Positions 27,699 through 36,443 of a DNA stretch of 64,000 nucleotides are shown here, in pieces; the first letter of the stretch is position 1, and every line of letters starts with the position of its first letter. The stretch spans positions 1,178,001 to 1,242,000 of the forward strand of contig JADJBB010000021.1 in the NCBI GenBank assembly GCA_016703965.1, in the 5' to 3' direction. The notes beneath the pieces were generated by a model that made no database searches, had not been told where the DNA came from, and saw nothing but the letters and a program-made list of their open reading frames with translations. Source of the stretch: Acidobacteriota bacterium. GTDB taxonomy: Bacteria > Acidobacteriota > Blastocatellia > Pyrinomonadales > Pyrinomonadaceae. The position numbers and the translations under genes were made by a program.

Positions 27699-28560
27699 TT
27701 GTTTTCTTCTTCTGTTGCTTTCGATCTCTGCACTCGCTCAGGTCAAGGACGACGCTCGGCCGGTCGTTGACGATTCGAAGACAACACCTTCGCAGATTCG
27801 CGACCCTAAACTGCCGACGCTTTTCATTGTGGGCGACTCGACGTTGAACAGCAACGCTCCGTTGCGCGGTTGGGGACAGGAACTCGCGCAGTTCTTTGAC
27901 CTGACAAAGGTCAACGTAGTCAACCGTGCGATCGGCGGGCGTTCGAGCCGGACCTTTCAGTACGAAGGCCGTTGGGACAAGGTTTTGGCGGAGATGAAGA
28001 AAGGCGATTTTGTACTGCTCCAATTTGGTCATAACGACGTCGGCAAATACGACGATCCTGCCGCCAAAGACCGCCCTTCACTCCACAGCGAAGGCGACGA
28101 GACGGTCGAAGTAAAACGCAATGCCGACGGCAAGATCGAGACCGTGCACAGCTTTGGCTGGTATATGCGAAAGTACGGCAACGATACGCGAGCGAAGGGA
28201 GCGACGATGATATTTTGCTCGATGGTCCCGCACAAAGATTGGGCCGACAGTAAGATCGTGCGAAAGGAACGCGAAAAATGGGTGCCGTGGACCGCAAACG
28301 CAGCCAAAGCAACCGGCTCCGCATATATTGATCTCAACGAGATCGTCGCCCTCGAATTTGAACGCCTCGGGGTGGACAAGGTCGCTCCGCTTTTTGGCGA
28401 CGCCCGCACGCATTCCACCCCTGCCGGAGCCTTGCTAAACGCCCAAATGGTAGTCGCAGCGATCCATTCGCTAAAGCAGCCCAAATTGTCGAAATTCTTA
28501 TCACCCGCAGGGAAAGCAATAAAGCCAGCCTCCAATTCGCTGGTGACCTCGATGAAATAA
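27649..28560 (+). CDS. Secreted rhamnogalacturonan acetylesterase (CE12, second copy)
   Basis: A 303-residue SGNH esterase, without the N-terminal module of the first CE12. The ATG at 27649 is chosen because it directly precedes a signal peptide (CCFLLLLLSISALAQ); longer open frames would overlap the PL22 gene. Motifs are LFIVGDSTLNSNAPLRGWG (block I Ser), NRAIGGRSSRTF (block II Gly), VLLQFGHND (block III) and DARTHSTPAGA (catalytic Asp and His). Predicted role is to deacetylate rhamnogalacturonan backbone galacturonate. The N-terminal signal region is encoded by one arm of an inverted repeat. Confidence 0.9.
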   Translation: MIISSLNNLCRSASIRCCFLLLLLSISALAQVKDDARPVVDDSKTTPSQIRDPKLPTLFIVGDSTLNSNAPLRGWGQELAQFFDLTKVNVVNRAIGGRSSRTFQYEGRWDKVLAEMKKGDFVLLQFGHNDVGKYDDPAAKDRPSLHSEGDETVEVKRNADGKIETVHSFGWYMRKYGNDTRAKGATMIFCSMVPHKDWADSKIVRKEREKWVPWTANAAKATGSAYIDLNEIVALEFERLGVDKVAPLFGDARTHSTPAGALLNAQMVVAAIHSLKQPKLSKFLSPAGKAIKPASNSLVTSMK

Positions 28561-28583
28561 GCCCGTGAGTGGACGCGAAGCGT

Positions 28584-28726
28584 GACTGGAGCGGCAAGCA
28601 TCCCTGCTTGCCAGCGGTTGAAAACCGCTTATGCTCCGGGGTGGGGATCAAGTTGAAGACAATTTAACGCTAGTTAACACCGCGGGAGCCGCAGTGTGGC
28701 AAGCAAGGGTGCTTGCCGCTCCAGTC
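28584..28726. repeat. Inverted repeat, family E (GACTGGAG...), after CE12
   Basis: Arms about 28584-28612 and 28697-28726 are reverse complements over 30 bp with two mismatches. The inner part holds a smaller hairpin GCGGTTGAAAACCGC. The family recurs at 40497, 44643/44698, 49490/49544 and 57214/57326. It lies between the convergent CE12 and GH2 genes. Confidence 0.85.
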
Positions 28727-28753
28727 GAGCTCCGCTCTAACGGCTTCGCTGCT

Positions 28754-31109
28754 TTAGATCGTCGGTGTCGGCACTGTCTTCGCGTTGATCGTCACGATTT
28801 TTGTACCGAATCTCGCATGTTTCGCCGTCAGCCGAATTGTTCCGCCTTTTTCCGTTGATCGCACCCAAACCGCCCCGCATCCGCCGACCAAAGCAAACGG
28901 ATTGTCGCCGATGATCTCTCCGTTTTCGATAGTGAACTGGATCGCGCCTTGGGCGAATGGGCGGTCGTTGCCGTATTCGTCGGTGACTTTGAAGACGACG
29001 CGGGTCATGTCGATGCCGTCGGCTCGCAGCTCGGTGTCATCGGGTTTGATGATGAAATCGCGGTCGACGCCTTTGCCTGAGAGTTTGCGTTCTATGACCT
29101 TTTTGCCGTCGATGTAGCCTTCGATACGCATGTCGGCCCATTTTACGCTGCCCCAGATCGAGCTTCGCAGATTGGGGTTGAATGGTGCGTATTTCAGATG
29201 CGGATAAGTTTTGCGGTCGGGCTCGACGTCGGCGACAAGTGTTTCACCGACGAAGTATTTCAGTTTTTCACAGTTCGAAGAGACAAGTCCAAACGTAAAT
29301 GCCTCGTTTTCGTCGCCGACAGCCCAATGGAATGCGGGTTCGAGGACGATCTCCTCGGACGGGTCGCATTGTGATTTATAGAATCCTGCCGCGGGCTTTG
29401 GAATACGGAAAATATCAGAGACGCCGTGATAGCAGATGCGGTCGCCGGAGCCGAAGTATTCGTGCGTGTTGTAATCGAACGCACACCAGCCGATGCCGCC
29501 GGCGTATTTTACGTCTGCCGCAAGAGCATCGTGAACGCGGGCGTGCCGATGCGTGTGTTCGCGAAGCCGGTCACCCAGGTCGAAGCGTTTGGTCGGGAAC
29601 ATGTGGCCCGAGAATTCGGTATTTAGATAGAGCGGATGATTCGGAGCGCGCAGCGGCCAGCCAAAATCGTTCATCGTGAACACGTCTTCCAGACGTTCGG
29701 ACGGATAACGGTAACGCACGCCGCCGGTCTGCCGGCTGTCGTCGAGTTCGTGAGCAAGCTTGTTCGTCGCGGTATAAAGATCGTGAAAATCGCCCGATTC
29801 GTTGACGCGGACGCCCCACATGATGATCGACGGATGGTTCCAGTCACGCTGGATCATTTCCCCCACGTGCTGCAGCGTAAGATCTTTCCAGGCCTGATCG
29901 CCGACGTGCTGCCATCCTGGAATTTCCTCAAAAACAAGTAACCCTAACTCGTCGCAGGCATCCAGGAAATGCGGCGATTGCGGATAGTGCGACGTGCGGA
30001 CGATGTTGCATTTCAGCTCGTTCTTAATTATCTCGGCATCCTTACGCTGTCCGCGTTCCGGCATCGCCTGGCCGACGAATGGATACGTCTGATGGCGATT
30101 GAGTCCGCGGAGCTTGACGTGTTTGCCGTTGAGATAAAAGCCTTCGGGCGTGAACTTGGCTTCGCGGAAGCCGATGCGGGTTTCGTAGTGGTCATTGGTC
30201 GCCGTGAGTTCATTCAGAGTGACTCGCACGTTGTAGACTTTGGGAGTTTTTAGATCCCAAAGCTGGATGTTCGACAAGCCGTCCTTAAGGATGATCTCCT
30301 CGGTCGAAAAAAACGCCAAATGGCACAACGGTCTTTACCGCATTGCTGATCACCTTGTCGCCGTCGAGCAACTCTGCCTTTAGCACGTAGCCGGTCGAGG
30401 ACGTGCGGACGCTGCCGTCCGTTTGCAGATCGACGCGAACCTTGAGCGATCGAGTCGGTTTGAGGACATCAACCGGTTTTGCAAAGACGTTGGTAATAAA
30501 ATTTGTCGGCACGGCTCGGATCGCGACGTCGCGGTATATACCGCCGAACGTCATATAATCCACCAGATTGCCGAACGGCGGAATATCCGCACGCTCCGTC
30601 GAATCGACCTCGACGGCGAGGACGTTGTCGTCGCTCCAGTTGATCTCTTTGGTGAGTTCGTACGAGAACGGCGTGTAGCCGCCCTTGTATTCGCCGAGGC
30701 TTTTGCCGTTGATAAATACCTTTGCAGCCGTCATCACGCCGCCGAAATCGACAAAAATGCGGTGGTCTTTCAACTCTTTTGGCAAACGGAAATGCCGGCG
30801 ATAGGCTGAGACAAAGGTGTATTCCTTCTCATCGAACCCGTTCATTGGCAGCATCTTGTTTGTGTGCGGGATCGTCACCTGTTTCCACGCTTTATCAGCG
30901 AAATTCACCTGCATCGCTGCGGCCGAAGACTTTTCACTGTAGAGCCATTTGTGATTGAGCGGGAAGACATGTCGCTGCGAAAGGCTCGGGCCAAGTGTTG
31001 GCTCGACAGGTGTTTCTGCATTTGCCGTATTCGCAAGGATGGACAGTCCGGCGGCACCAACGGCGGTGGTTTTCAGGAAGTTGCGGCGGTTGAGTTTTGA
31101 GTCGGTCAT
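28754..31109 (-). CDS. Tat-exported GH2 beta-galactosidase/glucuronidase-like enzyme, frameshifted
   Basis: One GH2 enzyme of about 780 residues split by a frameshift. The start at 31109 gives a twin-arginine signal (KLNRRNFLKTTAVGAAGLSILA). The first frame holds the sugar-binding domain (DFGGVMTAAKVFINGKSLGEYKGGY). At 30307-30313 a run of seven A (T on the coding strand) shifts the frame; one base fewer would join VVPFGVF to STEEIILKDG. The second frame holds the barrel with LRGLNRHQTYPFVG, the acid/base Glu in WGVRVNESGDF and a probable nucleophile in LNTEFSGHMF, plus C-terminal Ig-like domains ending in ITAKTVPTPTI-like sequence. The homopolymer site makes sequencing error the likelier explanation. 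The enzyme probably trims beta-linked side chains. Confidence 0.85.
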
Positions 31110-31141
31110 AAAAAAGTGATGCAGCTTCGTTTTTTCAATTG

Positions 31142-31282
31142 CCACGAGCTTTAGCTAGTGGATAGGTGCTGAATTTTTATCGGCTTTAGCCAAAATCCTT
31201 GGCTACGATTGTTCAAGCCTTCCATTGTTTCGGCTAAAGCCTATGTCTTTTTTGAATTTTTTCCACGGGTTAAAACCCGTGG
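31142..31282. repeat. Cluster of short hairpins upstream of the Tat GH2 gene
   Basis: Palindromes CCACGAGCTTTAGCTAGTGG (31142-31161), GGCTTTAGCC (about 31182) and CCACGGGTTAAAACCCGTGG (31263-31282) fill most of the 230-bp gap between the GH2 and esterase genes. They look like REP-type extragenic elements; no gene is seen here. Confidence 0.7.
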
Positions 31283-31339
31283 CAATTCAAAAAGCTGAAG
31301 AACCCAATCGCTACCGCTCCTAGTTCTGACATCGACGGA

Positions 31340-32209
31340 CTATCGCTTCAAAAATCCCCGCAGCACCAGCCAATCCGCACACCTCGCGGCCCAGCTTGCC
31401 AGATACGGATTCGTCGGGGCGAGGCCGACCCCGTGGGGGCCTTGTTCGTAGAGGTGAAACTCGAACGGCACGCTGTTTTTACGCAGAGCTGCGGCGAACA
31501 GCATTGCGTTCTCAACAGGTACACTCGCATCGGTCATTGTGTGCATGATGAATGTTGGCGGCGTTTCTTTGGTCACTTGCAGCTCGTTCGAATAGAGCTT
31601 TATCAGTTCCGGTGTCGGGTTTTCGCCAAGGAGATATTTTTTTGACCCGGCATGGGTGAATTCGCCCATCGTGATAACCGGATAGAGCAGGATCATTGCG
31701 TCCGGACGCGAGCTCATTCGATCGATCTCATCCCTTGCGTCCGCTTTTCCGGCATCAAAATGGGTGCCAAGTGTAGAAGCGAGATGCCCGCCTGCAGAAA
31801 ATCCTAGTATCGCGATTCGATTTGAGTCAACGCCGAATTCTTTAGAACGCGCTCGAACTGTACGCATCGCTCTCGCGGCGTCGAGCAGCGGATTTGGCTG
31901 ATTGTAACGCGGGCCGAGGCGGTATTTGAGGACAAAGGCGGAAATGCCGAGCGAATTCAGCCATTTTGCGATATCGCTGCCTTCCTTTACATCAGAAAGC
32001 CGAGTGTATCCGCCGCCGGGCAGCACTAGAACGGAGGCACCGGTCGCGGTTTCTTTCGGAGCGACGAAAGGTGTGATCGTCGGGATGTCCTGAGGCTCTT
32101 TGCCGATCGCGTTTGGTGCACCGTCGGGCCAAAGCGGAATCGGTGTCTGCGCGGCAAGCGAGATCGCGAAGAGAAAAATTGAAATTGTAACGAGGGTGAT
32201 GGTCTTCAT
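31340..32209 (-). CDS. Secreted alpha/beta-hydrolase carbohydrate esterase
   Basis: A 289-residue esterase with signal peptide MKTITLVTISIFLFAISLAAQ. The start at 32209 is preferred, because longer forms would read through an inverted repeat. It carries the oxyanion motif VLPGGGYTRL, the nucleophile elbow GFSAGGHLAS and a catalytic Asp in TMTDASVPVENA with His in EQGPHGVG. The family includes acetylxylan and feruloyl-like esterases (COG0657 type). The context suggests removal of acetyl or other acyl groups from pectin or hemicellulose. The specific ester is unknown. It lies between the sugar-binding lipoprotein and the Tat GH2 on the minus strand. Confidence 0.85.
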   Translation of the reverse strand: MKTITLVTISIFLFAISLAAQTPIPLWPDGAPNAIGKEPQDIPTITPFVAPKETATGASVLVLPGGGYTRLSDVKEGSDIAKWLNSLGISAFVLKYRLGPRYNQPNPLLDAARAMRTVRARSKEFGVDSNRIAILGFSAGGHLASTLGTHFDAGKADARDEIDRMSSRPDAMILLYPVITMGEFTHAGSKKYLLGENPTPELIKLYSNELQVTKETPPTFIMHTMTDASVPVENAMLFAAALRKNSVPFEFHLYEQGPHGVGLAPTNPYLASWAARCADWLVLRGFLKR

Positions 32210-32238
32210 ATGTTCACGACCGGCTGCCGAAGAATTTC

Positions 32239-32304
32239 TTGCCCGCGAAATACGCGAAAATAAGAAGTTCTTTATTAGCGTGCTTTCGCGTATTTCGCGG
32301 GCAA
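32239..32304. repeat. Perfect 21-bp inverted repeat (family C)
   Basis: Arms 32239-32259 and 32284-32304 are exact reverse complements, built on the TTGCCCGCGAAATACGCG unit. It separates the lipoprotein gene from the esterase gene. A longer relative occurs at 50881-50982 between rhaI and rhaB. Confidence 0.88.
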
Positions 32305-32309
32305 AACTC

Positions 32310-33314
32310 TTATCGACCTCGAAGTCCATTGATCTTCTTAGTGAATTCCTCGACGCTGTCTTTTTTGATGACGAGGGTCGGGACGTTGATCTGTTTGCCC
32401 GCGGGGATAACGGATTTGTCTCCCTTGATGATCTTGGACATCAGGATCACCGACTGGTAGCCGAATTCGTACGGCTGCTGGACGACGGTGGCGAAGATCG
32501 AACCTTCTTTTACACCAGCCAGCGTCTCGTCTTCCTCGTCGAAGCAGATGATCTTGACCTTGTCGAGCTTGCCCGCATCCTTGACGGCGTTGAGGATCGC
32601 GGGGCCGTTATAGCTCCAGAGGCCGACCATGCCGGCGATGTCAGGATACTTAGTGAGCGTGTCGGCGGCGTTGGTTTTGGCCCGGGCACGGTCGGTGTCG
32701 TCGGTGCGGATGTCGATGATCTCGACCTTCGAATCCTTTAGAGCTTCTTTCAAACCCTGAAAACGTTCAGCCGCATTGCGGGCGTCGCTCTTGCCGACGA
32801 AGACCATGATCTTGCCGCCATTTGGCAAAGCTTCTTTGACGAGTTCGCCTGCCTGGCGGCCGGCGGCAACGTTGTCGGTGCCAATGTAGAGGGCACGGTC
32901 ACTCGTCGGTGCATCGCTGTCCTGCGTGATCACGAGCGCTTTTTTCGCAGTGTCATTGATGAGCTGGGTCTGGTTATCAGGATCGACCGGGCTGATCGCG
33001 ATGCCCTGAATGCCGGTCGAGGTCAGATCATCTATGATGCGTTTTTGCTCGGCGGCGGTTCCTTCGCCGGGGAGTTTAAATTCGACCTTTACATCGTTCA
33101 ATTCGCCATCGGCCTTTTCGACGCCTTTCCGGGCGATCGTCCAGTAATCTGAGGCGTTATTTGTTACAAATGCCAGCTTTATCTCTTTGCCCGCGGCCGT
33201 CGCGTTCGCGGCATTGGCTCCGGCGTTCGATGTCGTGTTGGCTCCGCCGCCGCATGATGCGAGCAGCGAGGCTCCGAGCAGAAATGAACATACTGTCAGG
33301 ATTCTGTTATTCAT
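32310..33314 (-). CDS. Sugar-binding lipoprotein of ABC transporters (ribose/LacI-type periplasmic fold)
   Basis: A 334-residue periplasmic-binding protein anchored as a lipoprotein (lipobox LLASC at about 17-21, then a Gly/Asn/Ala-rich linker). The type I binding fold is shown by KLAFVTNNASDYWTIARKG, IAISPVDPDNQTQLINDT, YIGTDNVAAGRQAGELVKEA and VGLWSYNGPAILNAVKDAG. It binds a monosaccharide or short sugar, most likely from the pectin set. No permease or ATPase gene is adjacent; it may feed the ABC system encoded at 55734-60387. Two LacI-type operator candidates lie upstream. Confidence 0.88.
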   Translation of the reverse strand: MNNRILTVCSFLLGASLLASCGGGANTTSNAGANAANATAAGKEIKLAFVTNNASDYWTIARKGVEKADGELNDVKVEFKLPGEGTAAEQKRIIDDLTSTGIQGIAISPVDPDNQTQLINDTAKKALVITQDSDAPTSDRALYIGTDNVAAGRQAGELVKEALPNGGKIMVFVGKSDARNAAERFQGLKEALKDSKVEIIDIRTDDTDRARAKTNAADTLTKYPDIAGMVGLWSYNGPAILNAVKDAGKLDKVKIICFDEEDETLAGVKEGSIFATVVQQPYEFGYQSVILMSKIIKGDKSVIPAGKQINVPTLVIKKDSVEEFTKKINGLRGR

Positions 33315-33378
33315 AATTTCTCCAACTAGATCTATTTTGGTCGATTAATTTTACACTCCCGGCGAAATGACTTTGGTT

Positions 33379-33386
33379 AACCGCTT
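33379..33386. promoter_or_regulatory. LacI-type operator candidate upstream of sugar-binding lipoprotein
   Basis: AACCGCTT within GGTTAACCGCTTGTCC, 65 bases upstream of the lipoprotein start (33314). Confidence 0.6.
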
Positions 33387-33537
33387 GTCCGGCGTCTCGG
33401 AAACAATTAATATTGTTATGTCCAGAAAGTCAAAATTCGCTTGAACGTATTGGGGATCAATAAGAGAAATATACCCGTAAACCGAATGTTCGGCAAGTTA
33501 TATTAGCTAAAATCGCATTCAGGTCGCGACGCGAGTT

Positions 33538-33545
33538 AATCGCTT
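33538..33545. promoter_or_regulatory. LacI-type operator candidate upstream of aldose epimerase
   Basis: AATCGCTT within GTTAATCGCTTAAAT, about 150 bases upstream of the epimerase start. One core base differs from the majority site. Confidence 0.45.
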
Positions 33546-33593
33546 AAATGATGCTTTAAAATCGGAAGGGATCTATGCTATCGTTTAGAAAAT

Positions 33594-33606
33594 TTGGTTT
33601 GACCAA
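33594..33606. promoter_or_regulatory. TTGG-N5-CCAA palindrome before aldose epimerase
   Basis: TTGGTTTGACCAA, perfect 5-bp arms around TTG, about 90 bases upstream of the start codon. Confidence 0.5.
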
Positions 33607-33696
33607 TTAATTTGCTGCCTGTCCGCGAGCCGAGCTTGGTTTATCAGTGACGGCAACGCCTGATTCTCTTCTAACAGCTCACTTGTCTGTAAAAGT

Positions 33697-34845
33697 ATGA
33701 ATAAAAGCATTGTATGCCGACGGATCTGGCCCACGGCTTTCGTTTTTTTGATGGCTCTGGGATTCTCGATGAACATCTCAGCTAAACCTAAAATTACCAA
33801 AGACAATTTCGGCCAAACCGCCGACGGCAAAGCGGTCGAGATCTACACGCTCACCAACAGTCGTGGTTCTGAGGCTCGCATCATGACGTACGGCGGAACG
33901 GTCGTTTCGCTAAAAGTGCCCGACAAGAGCGGGAAACTTGGCGATGTCGTGCTCGGGTTCGACTCCGTCGCGGATTATGAGAAGCACACTTCGTTTTTCG
34001 GTGCGTTGATCGGCCGTTACGGCAATCGCATCGCGAAAGGGAAATTCTCGATCGGTGGCAAGGAATACACGCTCGCGACCAACAACGGCGAAAACCATCT
34101 GCACGGCGGCGTCAAAGGCTACGACCGCGTCGTCTGGACCGCGAAGCCTTTCACGAGTGCGGCCGGAGCAAACCTCGAACTCAAATACCTGAGTAAAGAC
34201 GGCGAGGAAGGTTATCCCGGAAATCTAAATATCACAGTTGTTTACACGCTCACCGAAAAGAACGAGCTGAAGATCGTCTATTCTGCGACGACTGACAAAG
34301 CAACCGTTGTGAACCTGACGCATCACTCGTATTTCAATCTCGCCGGTGCGGGAGCCCCGACCATTCTCGACCATGAACTAACGATCGCCGGCTCGAAATT
34401 CACGCCGACGGACGCCGGTTCGATTCCAACGGGCGAATTGCGGAACGTGAAAGGCACACCCTTTGATTTCACGAAAGCGACCGCGATCGGCAAACGGATC
34501 GTGCAGGCCGACGAGCAGCTAAAATTTGGTAAAGGCTACGATCACAATTGGGCACTGAACAAGACAGGTAAGTCTCTGATGCTCGGTGCGACAGTTTTCG
34601 AGAGATCGACCGGTCGCGTGATGAAGGTTCTCACGACCGAACCGGGAATACAGTTTTATTCGGGCAATTTCCTCGACGGCTCGCTCAAGGGCAAAAGCGG
34701 CCAGGATTATCCGCTGCGATCCGGCTTCTGTCTTGAGGCTCAACACTATCCCGATTCGCCGAACGAGCCGAAATTCCCGTCGGCCGTTTTGAAACCGGGC
34801 AAGAAATATTCGCAGACGACGGTGTATCAGTTTTCCGTGAGATAA
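33697..34845 (+). CDS. galM: Aldose 1-epimerase (exported mutarotase)
   Basis: A 382-residue aldose 1-epimerase that interconverts alpha and beta anomers of galactose or related sugars. An N-terminal hydrophobic segment (PTAFVFLMALGFSMNISA) indicates export, so it may act in the periplasm on newly released sugars. Motifs are MTYGGTVVSLKVPDKSG, GALIGRYGNRIAKGKF, GENHLHGGVKGYDRVVW (catalytic His area), NLTHHSYFNLAG and the catalytic Glu near FCLEAQHYPDSPNEPKFPS. It leads a plus-strand series with two GH28, a GH2 and a PL22-like gene. Confidence 0.92.
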   Translation: MNKSIVCRRIWPTAFVFLMALGFSMNISAKPKITKDNFGQTADGKAVEIYTLTNSRGSEARIMTYGGTVVSLKVPDKSGKLGDVVLGFDSVADYEKHTSFFGALIGRYGNRIAKGKFSIGGKEYTLATNNGENHLHGGVKGYDRVVWTAKPFTSAAGANLELKYLSKDGEEGYPGNLNITVVYTLTEKNELKIVYSATTDKATVVNLTHHSYFNLAGAGAPTILDHELTIAGSKFTPTDAGSIPTGELRNVKGTPFDFTKATAIGKRIVQADEQLKFGKGYDHNWALNKTGKSLMLGATVFERSTGRVMKVLTTEPGIQFYSGNFLDGSLKGKSGQDYPLRSGFCLEAQHYPDSPNEPKFPSAVLKPGKKYSQTTVYQFSVR

Positions 34846-35032
34846 CCGGAACGCAGGCTGCCAGCCGGCGTGTGAATGATCAAAAACACTCTGGTCACAG
34901 AAATGAAAGTAAATTTTAGCTTAGCGATATTATTTTTCCTGGCCGTGATTTCGATCGAGGCAATGCCGCATGCGCCCGAAACGGCGGCGTGCGGATCGGG
35001 AAATACACGCAGGCTGGCAGCCTGCGTTCCGG
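34846..35032. repeat. 28-bp inverted repeat bracketing the start of the first GH28
   Basis: Left arm 34846-34873 and right arm 35005-35032 are reverse complements with one mismatch (21 bp perfect). The left arm lies just upstream of the start codon; the right arm is inside the coding region, directly after the signal peptide, and encodes the odd segment NTRRLAACVP. Confidence 0.88.
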
Positions 35033-36393
35033 CGGATTCGACAATTCCCGGGTGGACGAAAAAAGCAGGGGCTCGGACTTCGCCGAAGGGCAAAAAAGTA
35101 TTTTCGGCCAATAGCTACGGGGCAAAAGTCGACGGCGTGTCTAACTCGACCAGGGCAATCCAGGCGGCGATCGATGCGTGTGCCAGATCGGGTGGTGGCG
35201 TGGTTTCGTTTGAAAAGGGTGAGTACGTTACCGGCGCATTGTTTTTGAAAACCAACGTAAACCTTCGCATCGACGCGGGCGTGACGCTGCTTGGCAGTCA
35301 GGACGAGAGCGAATATCCCAAGATCGCGACCCGCGTTGCCGGGATCGAGATGCCTTGGCCCGCCGCTCTAATAAACGTTAACGACGCCAAAAACGTCAAG
35401 ATCTCAGGTGGTGGTACGATCGATGGCCGCGGCAAGCTGTGGTGGGACAAATATTGGGATTTGCGAAAAATATACGAACCGAAAGGATTGCGCTGGGCCT
35501 CGGACTACGATGCCGAACGCGTGCGGCTGATGGTGATCTGGCGATCGACGGACGTGACGATCGAAAACCTGAGCCTTAAACGCTCTGGATTCTGGACGGT
35601 TCAGGTCGTTTATTCCGATCACGTGACGGTCGACGGCGTTAAGATCAGCGACAACGGCGGGCCCAGCACCGACGGCGTTGATATTGATTCTTCTTCGTAC
35701 GTTTTGGTGCAGAATTGCGATATCGACAATAACGACGACGATATTTGTCTCAAAGCGGGCCGCGACAGTGATGGCCTGCGGGTAAACCGACCGACCGAAT
35801 ACATTTTTATCCGTAACAATCTGATCCGACGCGGCGGCGGCATTGTGTCGTTTGGCAGCGAGACCTCGGGCGGTATCAGGCACGTTGTCGCTCTCGATAA
35901 TCGCGGCATCGGCACGAACGAGGGGATTCGATTCAAATCTGCGAAGACACGCGGCGGCTACGTCGAGGACGTGCTGATTCGCGGGTTGAAAATGGAGAAT
36001 GTGCGGCTGCCATTCAGTTTCACGCTCAATTGGAACCCAAGCTACAGCTACGCCACAATACCCGCCGGGATGACCAATGTTCCCGCGTATTGGACCGTTT
36101 TGAACACGCCTGTTTTGCCGGTTGAGCGTGGCTATTGCCGGTTCGAAAATATTCGCATCGAGAATATCGAGGTCGTTGGAGCGAACCGGATATTCACCGC
36201 ATCGGGCTTGCCGGACAAGGTGATGCGAAATGTGACGTTCACAAACATAACGGCCGAAGGCAACGAGGCCGGAACGATCGAATATGCGAAGGACTGGAAA
36301 CTCAAGAACGTGACGATCAAAACGGTTTCCGGTGAAAATGTGAAAGTTACTAATAGCGAAAATGTCGATCTGCCGACGGCTGTGAAACGATGA
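34876..36393 (+). CDS. GH28 polygalacturonase/rhamnogalacturonan hydrolase family (1)
   Basis: A 505-residue right-handed beta-helix of GH28, secreted. An ATG at 34903 (MKVNFSLAILFFLAVISIEA) is a likely alternative start. The pectate-lyase-like N-terminus is NSYGAKVDGVSNSTRAIQAA. The GH28 catalytic aspartates lie in TDGVDIDSSS and NNDDDICLKAG, with GIVSFGSETSGG and the substrate-binding GIRFKSAKTRGG following. The GHG motif of classic polygalacturonases is replaced by IVSFGSE, so it may act on rhamnogalacturonan or as an exo-enzyme. The segment at about residues 45-52 is encoded by a repeat arm and probably is a tolerated insertion. Confidence 0.88.
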   Translation: MIKNTLVTEMKVNFSLAILFFLAVISIEAMPHAPETAACGSGNTRRLAACVPADSTIPGWTKKAGARTSPKGKKVFSANSYGAKVDGVSNSTRAIQAAIDACARSGGGVVSFEKGEYVTGALFLKTNVNLRIDAGVTLLGSQDESEYPKIATRVAGIEMPWPAALINVNDAKNVKISGGGTIDGRGKLWWDKYWDLRKIYEPKGLRWASDYDAERVRLMVIWRSTDVTIENLSLKRSGFWTVQVVYSDHVTVDGVKISDNGGPSTDGVDIDSSSYVLVQNCDIDNNDDDICLKAGRDSDGLRVNRPTEYIFIRNNLIRRGGGIVSFGSETSGGIRHVVALDNRGIGTNEGIRFKSAKTRGGYVEDVLIRGLKMENVRLPFSFTLNWNPSYSYATIPAGMTNVPAYWTVLNTPVLPVERGYCRFENIRIENIEVVGANRIFTASGLPDKVMRNVTFTNITAEGNEAGTIEYAKDWKLKNVTIKTVSGENVKVTNSENVDLPTAVKR

Positions 36394-36443
36394 GGACAGA
36401 GAGTCGGCTTGACGCTTTCTTCGAGCCGGCAGGTAACTGATCT

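Larger units (their letters stand above)
33315..33696. promoter_or_regulatory. Divergent control region between sugar-binding lipoprotein and aldose epimerase
   Basis: A 382-bp AT-rich region with no credible gene. It contains LacI-type cores at 33379-33386 (AACCGCTT) and 33538-33545 (AATCGCTT), 159 bp apart, and a TTGGTTTGACCAA palindrome at 33594-33606. It probably drives both divergent units. Confidence 0.6.

Noticed and set aside
28623..28630. AACCGCTT, a LacI-type core between CE12 and the Tat GH2
   Set aside because: It is part of the inner hairpin of a family E repeat and lies between two convergent gene ends, with no promoter to control.
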